DNA of 64,000 bases from Actinomycetota bacterium. Its GTDB lineage: Bacteria > Actinomycetota > Thermoleophilia > Solirubrobacterales > Solirubrobacteraceae. Below, in pieces: positions 50,818 to 59,926 of the stretch; position 1 is the stretch's first letter, and every line of letters starts with the position of its first letter. A program made the translations under genes and the position numbers. The DNA is taken from NCBI GenBank assembly GCA_005884115.1, contig VAXW01000005.1, positions 620,001 to 684,000 of the forward strand, in the 5' to 3' direction. The notes beneath the pieces are model-generated. The model saw only the letters and a list, made by a program, of their open reading frames with translations, did no database searches and was not told where the DNA came from.

Positions 50818-51885
50818 CTACAGCAAGGCGCAGGGTTCGTCGCACGTCACCGCTTTCGCTAGCCGCTCGCCGAGCGCGGGCGCGAACTTGAACGCGTTGT
50901 GGCCTGCGAAGAAGCTGATTGGCCCCTCTCGCCAAACATCGAACTGGTCACGGCCACCGGGTAGCTGCGTAGCCAGGCAGATTCGCACGCCGACCGGTGC
51001 CGGGTCGAGCCCGGGAAGGGCGCGTTCGACGTAACGGACGACCCGCTGCACGTCGCCGTCGAGACCGTTCGATTCCGGCAGGTAGGCAGAGTCCTCGCCG
51101 AGCGCCACGTCTGCGTCGGCGCCCTTCAGACCCACGACGTAGCGGTCGCTGCTGCCCACCGGCGACCCGTAGACCGTCTCGCCGTGGATGCCGCTGTCAT
51201 CGATCCAGCAGGCACGGCCGCCACCGGCACCATTGCGCACCCGGAACATCGGCCGCGCGTGCGCGGCCACGGTGAGCGGGATTCGCACCCCGAGTCGGCT
51301 CGCGATCCGCGCGGTCTCAGCTCCCGCACACACCAGCACGCGGCTGCAACGCAAAGTCCCCTCCGCGCAGTCGACGGCGGCCCCCTGAGCCGTCGGCCGC
51401 AGCCCGAACACCTCGGCGCGTATGAGTCGTGGCCCCAGCCAGGAGACGAGCGTTTCTATCGCCCGTCGAGCGCGCAGCGCGCCGCCGCCGATGTCAAGCA
51501 GGGCGCGCTCGGCGAATGGGGCGAGCGCCGACAAGCACTGCCGCTGCCGGTCAGCTTCCAGGAACGCAGCGGGAAGCTCAGCCGCGGACAGGAGCCCGGC
51601 GTGGGCGTCCGTTGCCGGGACCTCCAGAACGCCCTCCTCCCCTAGCAGCCGCCCCCCGGCCTCGGCCTCCCACTGCTTCCACCCGCGCCGGGCTTCCTTG
51701 GCAAGCTCAACGAGCCGCTGGTCGTCGTGAATGTGCCGGAAGCTGCGGGTGAGCCCCGCGGACTGGCCGAAACCAGCCTCTCCGCGCTCCAAGCCGACGA
51801 CGTCAGCCCCAGCCCGCCTGAGAGCATCCGCGGCAGCTAGGCCAAGGATCCCGGCGCCCACTACTGCTACGTCAGCTCCACCCAT
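50818..51885 (-). CDS. Sarcosine oxidase-like FAD-dependent amine oxidase
   Basis: 355 residues. FAD is bound by VAVVGAGILGLAAADALRRAGADVVGLERG. The body follows monomeric sarcosine / N-methyltryptophan oxidases (LTRSFRHIH ... VLVCAGAETARIASRLGVRIPLTVAAHARPMF). RICLATQLPGGRDQFDV carries a Cys at the position used for covalent flavin attachment in MSOX, and GHNAFKFAPALGE closes the protein. It should oxidise a secondary amine with release of hydrogen peroxide. No signal peptide. Single gene. Confidence 0.87.
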   Translation of the reverse strand: MGGADVAVVGAGILGLAAADALRRAGADVVGLERGEAGFGQSAGLTRSFRHIHDDQRLVELAKEARRGWKQWEAEAGGRLLGEEGVLEVPATDAHAGLLSAAELPAAFLEADRQRQCLSALAPFAERALLDIGGGALRARRAIETLVSWLGPRLIRAEVFGLRPTAQGAAVDCAEGTLRCSRVLVCAGAETARIASRLGVRIPLTVAAHARPMFRVRNGAGGGRACWIDDSGIHGETVYGSPVGSSDRYVVGLKGADADVALGEDSAYLPESNGLDGDVQRVVRYVERALPGLDPAPVGVRICLATQLPGGRDQFDVWREGPISFFAGHNAFKFAPALGERLAKAVTCDEPCALL

Positions 51886-52255
51886 TCGTCCTCACTCGCG
51901 ATCCTTCCAGCTAACAGATTGCGGAAGTCTCCCGCGGCTTGCGGTTCGCGCGCGCTCGGCCACATCGAGGAGCCGGTGCCGACACCGCCATCACGCCTGC
52001 TTCGTGCGGCGTAAGCGGGCGTGTGCCGACCTTCCGTCGGCATGATCGAGAACGTCCAACTCAGGCGCCTCGCTGGCTACGCGGGCGGCGCCTGCTTTCC
52101 GCGCCTTGCAGGGAAGTCGCCAGCGCGTTCGACATGCGCGGCGTAGCGCCAAAGGAGGTCCGCCGCTTTGATCGCCGCCCGGCCGCGCCGGCGCTTCTGT
52201 ATTGACCCGGCGAAGGAGACGCCCGCCGACCGGTAGCGGGCGCTCGTCCTACTCG
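51886..52255. other. Gene-free stretch holding dispersed repeat
   Basis: No supported gene. One inverted copy of repeat family 2 lies at 51987-52024. Confidence 0.4.
51987..52024 (-). repeat. Dispersed intergenic repeat family 2, copy 2 (inverted)
   Basis: Minus strand ACACGCCCGCTTACGCCG, then GAAGCAGGCGTGATGGC. Matches the copies at 48052-48088 and 58771-58808. The block is partly self-complementary, so it can form a hairpin. Confidence 0.6.
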
Positions 52256-52612
52256 TCAGCCCTTGGCGTAGTGCTCCATGCCAGCGAAGTCGAGCACGAC
52301 ACACGGCTCATCGCCGACCACTTCGCCGTCGTGCCCAGGTGGGATCGCGACCACATCGCCAGGACCGAAATCGAGCTCGGTGCCGTCGTCCATGATCACC
52401 TTCTGATGCCCAGAGAGGACATAGCCAAGGTGCGCTGCCTGGCAGCTGTCGGTACCGGCCAGAGGCTTGACGTGCTCCGACCAGCGCCACCCCGGCTCGA
52501 ATGTTGCCTTGCCAACCACACCGTCGCCGACGTTCAAAATCTCGACCTGTCCCTTGCCGCTCATCGGCCGCACCTCGTCAGGCGAGGAGAAACTCTTCTT
52601 CTCGAGCCGCAC
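52256..52612 (-). CDS. Cupin domain protein
   Basis: 118 residues from GTG with AAGAAGGAGAACC. KATFEPGWRWSEHVKPL, HLGYVLSGHQKVIMDDGTELDFGPGDVVAIPPGHDGEVVGDEPCVVLDF are the two cupin motifs. Small single-domain cupin; metal and substrate unknown. Stands between the amine oxidase and the LysR regulator on the same strand. Confidence 0.85.
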   Translation of the reverse strand: MRLEKKSFSSPDEVRPMSGKGQVEILNVGDGVVGKATFEPGWRWSEHVKPLAGTDSCQAAHLGYVLSGHQKVIMDDGTELDFGPGDVVAIPPGHDGEVVGDEPCVVLDFAGMEHYAKG

Positions 52613-52841
52613 GCGGTTCTCCTTTCTTCGCGACGGGCGCCGTATTGCCCCGTCCGGTCGGGCACGATCCTAGCCACCCGGAAACGCTGTCCGGGAAATC
52701 TTGGTCTCCGCTTCCCCTCCCCGCGCGGAGCGGGTCCCGGCGCGTCCACGGCGAAGACCCTCGCGCCGGCAAAAGCAGCGTACGCCTCAGGGCCACGCCC
52801 GGCGCTCTTGCAGGACTGCGGGAGCGGCCGCCGGGTAGCAG

Positions 52842-53738
52842 CTACGCTGCCGCATTGAGCTCGGCGGCCGTCTCGATGAGCGCGTCGATTACGTGTTTGG
52901 CGAGCGGGTGGCGGTCGCCAGGCGGGAGCAATGCGTAGATGTCGCGCCGGCGCATCGGGTCTTTGACGGGGCGTATCGCTACGCCGCTGTATTCCTCGAT
53001 CAGAAGGCTCGGTACCCATCCAACGCCGAGTCCGCGAGCGATCAGGCCCCGCGTAGCGAGCGGGTCGCTTGTGGTCGCCACGATACGCGGATCAAAGCCG
53101 GCATCGCGGCAGGCCTGAATGAGGAAGCCCTCCGTGGACGGCACGATCCAATCGTCTTTGGCGAACTTCGCCAGTGAAACTGGGCCGCTCGCACCAGCGA
53201 GCCGATGCTCTGGTGGCAGACCCACCAGGAAGGTGTCTTGGAACAGGTCGATCCGCTGCGCGCCCTGGAACTCGCGGCGTTCTGTGGTGGCGTCCTGGTA
53301 GCCGACGGCAACGTCGAACTCGCCGCTGAGAAAGCGGGGTTCGAGGGTGTTCGCCGTGACGTCGCTGAGCAGGATTCGAAGGTCGCGATGAGCAAGTCGA
53401 AGCCGGGCGATCGCGGACGGCACGAAGCTCGCAAGGGCGGTCGGAAACGAACCGAGACGCATTTGGTCGCGGCGCTCCTCGGCTAGGTCGGTGATTTGCG
53501 TGTCGGCGAGTTGCAGCCGCCAGGCGACGTGATCTGCGTGTTCGAGCAGTACCTCGCCGGCGTGCGTCAGGCGCAGCCCGCCGCGTTCCCGGTCGAGCAG
53601 GCGTACGCCGATCTCGGTCTCTAGCAGGGCGACTTGGTGCGACACCGACGGCTGTGACAGCGACAACGTCTCGGCGGCCCGCGAGAACGACCGCTCGCGG
53701 GCCACCGTCCGGAAGGTCAGCAGGCGCCGTGGATCCAT
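52842..53738 (-). CDS. LysR family transcriptional regulator
   Basis: 298 residues. N-terminal helix-turn-helix TFRTVARERSFSRAAETLSLSQPSVSHQVALLETEIGVRLLDRERGG, then the periplasmic-binding-like effector domain. It is divergent from the SDR/ADH operon, the classic LysR arrangement, so it probably activates that operon with a pathway metabolite as co-inducer. Confidence 0.92.
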   Translation of the reverse strand: MDPRRLLTFRTVARERSFSRAAETLSLSQPSVSHQVALLETEIGVRLLDRERGGLRLTHAGEVLLEHADHVAWRLQLADTQITDLAEERRDQMRLGSFPTALASFVPSAIARLRLAHRDLRILLSDVTANTLEPRFLSGEFDVAVGYQDATTERREFQGAQRIDLFQDTFLVGLPPEHRLAGASGPVSLAKFAKDDWIVPSTEGFLIQACRDAGFDPRIVATTSDPLATRGLIARGLGVGWVPSLLIEEYSGVAIRPVKDPMRRRDIYALLPPGDRHPLAKHVIDALIETAAELNAAA

Positions 53739-53751
53739 AGGTTGTTGCTAT
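53737..53751. promoter_or_regulatory. Candidate LysR box ATAG-N7-CTAT
   Basis: A 15-bp dyad fitting T-N11-A, overlapping the LysR start codon. A second CTATAG lies near 53780. The 134-bp divergent region should carry the promoters of both LysR and the SDR operon. Confidence 0.45.
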
Positions 53752-53872
53752 CAGATCCTAAGAATCAGTATTTGAAACTATAGAGGATGTGGCGCATCAT
53801 GGACGCTGACGACACAACTACCACCGTGTCAGAGCGTCACGCTCGTAACGGTGGCCCAAGGGAGACGCACCC

Positions 53873-54644
53873 ATGAACAATCCGACCTATGACTTCAAAG
53901 ATCAGGTGGCGCTCGTCACCGGCGCCGGATCTGGCATGGGGCTCGTCACAGCCCAGGCGTTCGCCGAAGCTGGCGCCGCCGTCGTGCTGGCAGACATCGA
54001 CGAGGGCGCGGTGCGCGCGGCCGCTGATGACCTCACGGCGACCGGGCACCAGGCAGTTGGCGTCACCTGCGACGTGGCGGATGAAGCGCAGGCCGCCGCC
54101 ATGGTCGAGCGCGCGGTTGCCGCCTTCGGTCGGCTGGACATGGCGTTCAACAACGCCGGCGTGCAGGTTCCACCGAGCGACGCGGGCCGATGAGACGGCC
54201 GAGAACTTCGATCGTGTGAACGCGATCAACCTGCGCGGTGTCTGGGCAAGCATGAAGCACGAGCTGCGCCAGATGCGCGAGCAGGGCAGCGGCGCGATCG
54301 TGAACTGCTCCTCGCTCGGCGGTCTCGTGGGCCTGCCAAGCCGAGCCGCGTATCACGCGAGCAAGCACGGCGTGATCGGCCTAACCAAGAGCGCGGCCCT
54401 CGAATATGCCCCCAGAGGTGTCCGCATCAACGCCGTGTGCCCGGGGACCATCGACACGCCGATGGTCGCAGACATGCTCCACACGCAAGCTGACGCCATG
54501 AAGGAAATCATGAGGGATCAACCGATCGGGCGATTGGGCCGCTCGGATGAGATCGCCGCAGCGGTTCTTTGGCTCTGCAGCCCCGGCGCCAGCTTCGTGA
54601 TCGGCGTACCCCTCCCGGTCGACGGCGGCTTCACCGCTCATTGA
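53873..54644 (+). pseudogene. Short-chain dehydrogenase broken by a one-base frameshift
   Basis: Frame one gives the N-terminal half: YDFKDQVALVTGAGSGMG, LADIDEGAV, CDVADEAQ and NNAGVQVPPSDAG then a stop at 54193. The other frame continues without a gap: ADETAENFDRVNAINLRGVW, NCSSLGG, the catalytic YHASKHG, and GRLGRSDEIAAAVLWLCSPGASFVIGVPLPVDGGF. All SDR catalytic residues exist, split between frames. One extra G in the GGG run at 54184-54186 would explain it. Either a recent inactivation or a sequencing error. First gene of the LysR-linked operon. Confidence 0.8.
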
Positions 54645-54726
54645 CCTATCGCGAGCAACCTGGTCACTGTCGACGTCGCTCGCCCTCAACGACCCCCAAC
54701 CCATAGGAAACGAGAGGTAGTTCAAG

Positions 54727-55761
54727 ATGCGCGCAACCATCATGCATCGTGCCGGCGACGTTGGTATCGAGACCGTCCCGGACGCCCACCTGATCGAGTC
54801 GACTGACGCCGTGGTACGAGTGACCCGCGCCTGTATCTGTGGCAGCGATCTGTGGCCCTACGCGTCGATGGAGCCCAGTGAACCCGGCCAGTCGATGGGC
54901 CACGAGGCGATCGGCGTCGTCGAGGACGTCGGCGCCGAGGTCCGCACCGTGAAGCGCGGCGACGTCGTGGTGATGCCGTTCGCGTTCTCGGATGGCACGT
55001 GCGCGTTCTGCCACGAGGGCTTGCACACGGCGTGCGTGCACGTCGGGTTCTTCGGCAACAACGGGATGAACGGCGCGCAGGCCGAAGCGCTGCGTGTCCC
55101 GTTCGCCGACGGCACGCTGTTCGCGCTGCCGGTCGGCGAGGACGACGCGCTGATGCCCTCACTGCTGACGCTCTCAGACGTCATGGGCACCGGCCACCAC
55201 GCAGCCGTCGTCGCCAAGGTCGGCCCGGGGAAGCGCGTCGCCGTTGTGGGCGACGGCGCGGTCGGGCTGTGCGGCGTGATCGCGGCCAAGCGCCTGGGCG
55301 CCGAGCAGATCATCATCATGGGCCGCCACGAAGACCGGATCGCGCTCGCCAGGGAGTTCGGCGCCACCGATGTCGTTTCCGAGCGCGGCGAGGAGGCCGT
55401 CGAGCGCGTCCGCGAGCTCACCGGCGGCTTCGGCGCGCACTCGGTGCTCGAGTGCGTTGGCCTGGGGCAGTCGACCGAGACCGCGATCGGTATCGCCCGC
55501 CCGGGCGGCGCGGTTGGCCGCGTCGGTGTCCCGCAGGAAGCGACGATGCCTGCCTCGCAGCCGGCGTTCTACGGCAACATCACCGTGGGCGGCGGCCCGG
55601 CGCCGGTGCGCGCTTACATCGAGGAGCTGCTGCCCGATGTCTTGGAGGGCCGCATCGAGCCCGGCCGCGTCCTTGACCGCACTGTCGACCTGGACGGGGT
55701 GCCCGACGGCTACCGCGCGATGGCTGATCGCGAGTCGATCAAGGTGATGGTGCAGCCATGA
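54727..55761 (+). CDS. Zinc-dependent alcohol dehydrogenase (MDR family)
   Basis: 344 residues. Catalytic zinc ligands appear in ACICGSD and SMGHEAIG, structural-zinc-region cysteines in GTCAFCHEGLHTAC, and NAD(P) binding in VAVVGDGAVGLCGVIAAKRLGA. The family oxidises alcohols or reduces aldehydes. It follows the broken SDR by 82 bp and overlaps the DUF2255 gene by 4 bp, so it is part of the LysR-linked operon. Confidence 0.92.
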   Translation: MRATIMHRAGDVGIETVPDAHLIESTDAVVRVTRACICGSDLWPYASMEPSEPGQSMGHEAIGVVEDVGAEVRTVKRGDVVVMPFAFSDGTCAFCHEGLHTACVHVGFFGNNGMNGAQAEALRVPFADGTLFALPVGEDDALMPSLLTLSDVMGTGHHAAVVAKVGPGKRVAVVGDGAVGLCGVIAAKRLGAEQIIIMGRHEDRIALAREFGATDVVSERGEEAVERVRELTGGFGAHSVLECVGLGQSTETAIGIARPGGAVGRVGVPQEATMPASQPAFYGNITVGGGPAPVRAYIEELLPDVLEGRIEPGRVLDRTVDLDGVPDGYRAMADRESIKVMVQP

Positions 55762-56153
55762 CGGCGGCGAACTGGACCGCCGAGGAGCTCGACCGGATCG
55801 GCCAGGCCGAGGAGCTGGAGATCGCCCCCCAGCGGCCCGACGGCTCGTCGCGCCGGCCGCTGCCGATCTGGGTCGTTCGCGTCGGTGACGAGCTCTTTAT
55901 CCGCTCGTGGCGCGGGGCCGACGGCGGCTGGTACCGCGCCGCCGAGGCGACGCATCAAGCGCACATCAGCGCTGGCGGCGTCGACAAGCACATCACGCTC
56001 TCTGATGCACGCGATGACGTCAACGACGCGGTCGACGCCGCCTACCGCACGAAGTACGGCCGCCATTCGGGGTACGTCGAGCCGATGGTCGGCCCGGAAG
56101 CGCGAGCGACGACGCTCGGGCTCGTGCCGGACGACAGGGCAGCCCGCTCGTGA
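55758..56153 (+). CDS. DUF2255 family protein
   Basis: 131 residues, start in an ATGA overlap with the ADH stop. WTAEELDRIGQAEELEIAPQRPDGSSRRPLPIWVVRVGDELFIRSWRGADGGWYRAA and DDVNDAVDAAYRTKYG are the DUF2255 pattern, distantly like pyridoxamine-oxidase split barrels. Function unknown; coupling to the ADH suggests a shared pathway. Confidence 0.85.
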   Translation: MTAANWTAEELDRIGQAEELEIAPQRPDGSSRRPLPIWVVRVGDELFIRSWRGADGGWYRAAEATHQAHISAGGVDKHITLSDARDDVNDAVDAAYRTKYGRHSGYVEPMVGPEARATTLGLVPDDRAARS

Positions 56154-56232
56154 CCGCCGACGGCTGATGGTCGCCACCCGCTGCTCCGAGCAGCGGGCGC
56201 CACCGGAACCCAACTACCAACGGAGAAACGAC

Positions 56233-56640
56233 ATGCAGATCACTCGCAACAGTCTCAAGACCAACTCCGGCCCGAGCGACTGGTTCACCGGGACCGTCTA
56301 CATCGACCCGATCGCCGCCCCTTCGCCCCCGTCTCGGACCGGCGCAGCCAGCGTCCACTTCACCCCCGGCGCCCGCACCGCGTGGCACACCCATCCGTTC
56401 GGTCAGACGATCTACGTCACGGAGGGGATCGGCCGCTGCCAGTGCGAGGGGGAGCCGGTCCAGGAGATCCGCCCGGGCGACCGGGTCTTCTTCGAGCCCG
56501 GAGAGACCCACTGGCACGGCGCCGCGCCCAACCGTTTCATGACCCACATCGCCATCCAGGAGGCCGACGAGAACGGCAGCCCAGTCACCTGGGGCGAGCA
56601 CGTCAGCGACGAGCAGTACAACGCCACCGCAGCGGCCTGA
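56233..56640 (+). CDS. Cupin domain protein
   Basis: 135 residues with GGAGAAACG before the ATG. ARTAWHTHPFGQTIYVTEGIGRCQCEG and IRPGDRVFFEPGETHWHGAAPNRFMTHIAIQE contain the cupin metal-binding histidines and glutamate. Fits small cupins found beside dehydrogenases and carboxymuconolactone decarboxylases. Last gene of the LysR-linked run. Confidence 0.88.
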   Translation: MQITRNSLKTNSGPSDWFTGTVYIDPIAAPSPPSRTGAASVHFTPGARTAWHTHPFGQTIYVTEGIGRCQCEGEPVQEIRPGDRVFFEPGETHWHGAAPNRFMTHIAIQEADENGSPVTWGEHVSDEQYNATAAA

Positions 56641-56855
56641 GCCGCCCGGCTCCCGGCGCCAAGGAGTCAAATCTCAACCGCCCTTCAGAAGTGGCTCGGC
56701 CGCAGCCGAGTCTCGCGCCTGCATGCCGCGCGAAGCGGGGAAGCTGTCGACCGGGGTAACGATGCGCGCCCTGCCGGGCAAAGCGAGTGTCCTGATAGCC
56801 GATCCTCTAACGGCATGGGTCGGCCTGACGGACCGACGGGCTAGGCTCAGCGGTC

Positions 56856-57689
56856 GTGTCGCTGACCGCCGTGACGTCCGCGGAGATCTCGCTGCCGACC
56901 GAGGCCGATGGCGCGCGCGTCAGCGACCGGATCGCTGTTCTGGCCGACACCGTCGACGCCGTCGGGTTGACCGACAATCACGCTGGCCAGCCGCGGATGT
57001 CGCCGCTGGCTGCGGTAGCGCTCGCGCGGGAGCAGGGCGTGGGGACAATCGTCCACGTTTCCTGCCGCGATCGCAACCGGCTTGCCCTGCAGTCCCAGGT
57101 CGTGGGCTCGGCGGCGCTCGGCGCTGAGGCGGTCCTCTGCATGCAGGGCGATCCGGTGCCTGGCATCGAACATGTGGCCGACATGACCGCCACGCAGCTC
57201 ATTGCGAGCGCGTCGGGATGGAGCGCCCCGCACCAGCTGGCGGTCGGGGCGGTCGTCAATCCCTTCGCCGAGGACGTCGACCGGGAGTTGCGGCTCCTGC
57301 GGCGCAAGATCGCCGCTGGAGCAACGTTCGTGCAGTCGCAGATGATCTTCGACCTCAGGCGCCTCGAAGCGTTCCTCTCGGCCGCCGAGGACACCCTCGC
57401 GGGCGTGCGGTTCTACGCAAGCGTCGCGCTGCTCCGCAGCGCGCACATGGCAGAGCGCGCCTGCGCGCTACCAGGGGTCGCGATTCCTCAGCGAGCCGTG
57501 GCGCAGATCAGTCGCGGCGGCGGCATCGACCTAGCGGGCGAACTGGCGGCGGGCCTTGCCAGTATCTCGCGCGTAGATGCGCTTCACATATTTCCGCTCG
57601 GAGCCGAGGCGGCTACACGCGAGGTCGCCGCGGAGTTCCGCGTCGCGCGGGGTGTCAGCGCCCAGCGCCCTGCAGGGACCGGTCCGTAA
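56856..57689 (+). CDS. Methylenetetrahydrofolate reductase-like protein
   Basis: 277 residues from GTG. The TIM-barrel pattern VGLTDNHAGQPRMSPLAAVALAREQGVGTIVHVSCRDRNRLALQSQVVGSAALGAEAVLCMQGDPV and AAGATFVQSQMIFDL ... GVRFYASVALL are typical of the MTHFR-like group. Some members reduce methylene-folate; others in Actinobacteria serve in one-carbon transfer from unusual methyl donors. Substrate not decided. Confidence 0.85.
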   Translation: MSLTAVTSAEISLPTEADGARVSDRIAVLADTVDAVGLTDNHAGQPRMSPLAAVALAREQGVGTIVHVSCRDRNRLALQSQVVGSAALGAEAVLCMQGDPVPGIEHVADMTATQLIASASGWSAPHQLAVGAVVNPFAEDVDRELRLLRRKIAAGATFVQSQMIFDLRRLEAFLSAAEDTLAGVRFYASVALLRSAHMAERACALPGVAIPQRAVAQISRGGGIDLAGELAAGLASISRVDALHIFPLGAEAATREVAAEFRVARGVSAQRPAGTGP

Positions 57690-58197
57690 CCGGAACCGCG
57701 ACCGGGACGACGAACGGGGACGGCCCCTGGCCGACCGAGAGCCTGCAAGCAGATGGTTTTCGAGTCCCACGAAGCGCGTCGCGGCCCGTAGCACCCGCCC
57801 GGAAATGTTCCCGGGACCGGGCCGACAGCCGGGACACCCGGCTCATCGCGAACCGCGCAGAGCCTCTCCGGAAGAGGAAAGCGGGGCTCCAGTCCAAGCC
57901 CTGCCACTTCCCCGGTCTTCGCCAAGAGGAGGGGAGTCGCATCGCGCCCGCTCTCGCGGCTGAGCGAGCGTCCGAACTTAGTCCTCGCTGACGCTCGCTG
58001 CGGACGAGCCGCGAGCGTCTTCTCGGGCGCGCGGGAGACGCCTGCTTCGCCGTGGCGAAAGCGGGCGCGTTGTAATCCTCGGTCGGCGCTGTCGAGATTC
58101 GTCCAAGGCAGTCGTGAGCGGAGCGGGCACGCCGACGCTCGCGTATGGCGCGAGAGCAGGCGCGATGCGCTCCCCTCGAAACGTGAATCGCGCGGAC
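57690..58197. other. Gene-free stretch with one repeat copy
   Basis: No supported gene. A copy of the repeat-2 core lies at about 58035-58071, minus strand. Confidence 0.4.
58035..58071 (-). repeat. Dispersed repeat family 2, copy 3 (core)
   Basis: Minus strand CGCCCGCTTTCGCCACGG, then GAAGCAGGCGTC. Hairpin-capable on the plus strand (GCCTGCTTCGCC with GGCGAAAGCGGGC). Confidence 0.5.
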
Positions 58198-58554
58198 TCA
58201 GGTCAGGTCGGCCACCGCCGCCTGATAGACGCCGATCGCGTCTTGCACGCCGTCGCCGACCGCCGCGTCGACCACACCAACGTTCTGCACGACGAGCGCG
58301 GCCCGCGTGACGATTCGTTCAAACTCGTCCTCGGCGCGCAGTGCGGCGATCTGCGCCTCGCTCCCCCGGACCAGAGTGAAGCCGCCGAGGTCACCGCCGT
58401 GGGGGCCGAGCAACACCGTCTCCTGGCTCTCGATGCGGCCGTCCTGTTCCGCCTTCCCGTAGTAGGCCAACGCTTCGGCGAACACCTCCAAGCCCTTCGC
58501 CTCACGCCCAGTGACGGGTTCGCCCCACCCGATGAAGAGCCCAGCCTCCGCCAT
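58198..58554 (-). CDS. Conserved hypothetical protein, 118 aa
   Basis: Started at the ATG at 58554 with AGCAGGAGG 7 nt upstream. MAEAGLFIGWGEPVTGREAKGLEVFAEALAYYGKAEQDGRIESQETVLLGPHGGDLGGFTLVRGSEAQIAAL resembles a small actinobacterial family with a YCII/ferredoxin-like fold. Function unknown. Confidence 0.75.
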   Translation of the reverse strand: MAEAGLFIGWGEPVTGREAKGLEVFAEALAYYGKAEQDGRIESQETVLLGPHGGDLGGFTLVRGSEAQIAALRAEDEFERIVTRAALVVQNVGVVDAAVGDGVQDAIGVYQAAVADLT

Positions 58555-59021
58555 GACACACCTCCTGCTAGTTGGTAACAAAGCGTGAGATGAAACAACA
58601 CCTGTCACCGAGCCGTCTCTCACGTCCCCGTTCTCGCGGGGCAACTCTGCTCCGGCTCCGGTGGCGATGAAGTCCTGCCTGCCTGCTTCCGCGGTCGAAG
58701 CGGAACTCTCCAGCAATGTCCGGTGCACGCCCGGATCGGACGAGCTGCAGTCGTCCCAGCTTGGGCCCGGCGCACGCTCGCTTACGCCGGACCAAGCAGG
58801 CGCAATGGCGTCGTCGGCGCCAGCACCTCCCTGTCGTCCGCAGCGGGCGCGCCGCGGACCGCCCCTCGGGCGCTCGCACTCGGGCGAAGGCGGGCGCGTG
58901 GCGTCCTGCTTTCCGCGCGAAGCGGGTGCGGGCAGGTTCGTCGAGCAGATGCGCAGCGAAACGTGGAAGCAGGTCTCGGTTGCTGCCGCAGCACCCGAGG
59001 GCGTGCCGTAAGGGGATACCG
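58555..59021. other. Gene-free stretch with repeats
   Basis: No supported gene. Contains repeat family 2 at 58734-58808 and a weaker inverted core at about 58904-58930. Confidence 0.4.
58734..58808 (+). repeat. Dispersed repeat family 2, copy 4
   Basis: ATCGGACGAGCTGCAGTCGT, then GCACGCTCGCTTACGCCG and CAAGCAGGCGCAATGGC; the best match to the copy at 48022-48090. Confidence 0.6.
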
Positions 59022-59498
59022 TTACGAGGCGCTGCCCGGGTCAGCATCGAACGCTGCGGCAATGAGGTCAGTCACCGGCCCGTCGCTGCCCTTGGGGAAC
59101 GCCAGTCGGGCGGTCGGGGCGGTCACGGCGAGGGTGGTGCCCGTGTCGGGGTAGCTGACGATGTCGGGGAGGTTCATCTCGGATATGAAGAGGAGCCGGC
59201 AGGACTCTGACGATACGTTGCGCAGCCGGTGTGTGCCCTCAGGACCGCACGGGAACGAGACGACCTCGCCTGGCTGCAACTCACGAAGCCCGTCGGGCAT
59301 ACGCAGCTCCGGTGTGCCGCTGAGCACAATCAGCAGCTCCTCGTTGGCGTGATGGAAGTGGTAGGGGCTGCTGAGCGTGCCTGACGCGAGCTCTACGATG
59401 CTCGCGCCGAGGCGCTGCGAGCCCGCGGCCGCGGCCAGCCTGGCGACGCGGTTGCCGCCTCTCTCCCCCTGCCACTCGGGTTCGAACGCGTTGCTCAT
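59022..59498 (-). CDS. Cupin domain protein
   Basis: 158 residues from the ATG at 59498. LASGTLSSPYHFHHANEELLIVLSGTPELRMPDGLRELQPGEVVSFPCGPEGTHRLRNVSSESCRLLFIS contains both cupin motifs with HFHHANEE. It probably binds a divalent metal. Single gene. Confidence 0.87.
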   Translation of the reverse strand: MSNAFEPEWQGERGGNRVARLAAAAGSQRLGASIVELASGTLSSPYHFHHANEELLIVLSGTPELRMPDGLRELQPGEVVSFPCGPEGTHRLRNVSSESCRLLFISEMNLPDIVSYPDTGTTLAVTAPTARLAFPKGSDGPVTDLIAAAFDADPGSAS

Positions 59499-59926
59499 GC
59501 GCTGGCACCATAACGCCGCCGGCAGCCGGCGAGGCCCGGGCTGGAGCGCGTCGACCGTGGGCACTCGCTTGGGGTCGGCGGCCCGCAACGGGAACCACGT
59601 CCGGGACGGTCGACCGGAATGTCCGAGCGACGACCGTCCGCGAGACATGCCGTCCTGCAAGCCCCGCCCGGTGGCCTGTCCCGGTGACGGGCGCTATACC
59701 GACGGCGCATCGGCGTGCCCGTGCTCGAGCAAAAGCAGGTCGGCAACCCTCCGCGGCGGCCACGCCCTGCTCCTCGCCAGAAGCAGGGCGCTGCTCTGGC
59801 CGGCATCCACGGAAACCGGCGAAGAGTCGGCGCCGCGCTCCCCGCGCTCGCCTTCGTCCGGATGCGAGCGCCGGAGTCCCCGTCCGCGGCGCGCCTGCTG
59901 TGGACGACTTTCGACAGCACCGACTG
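59499..59926. other. Gene-free stretch
   Basis: No supported gene. Near 59898-59926 the sequence TGGACGACTTTCGACAGCACC resembles blocks near 58100 and 61776 and may be a degenerate repeat copy. Confidence 0.35.
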
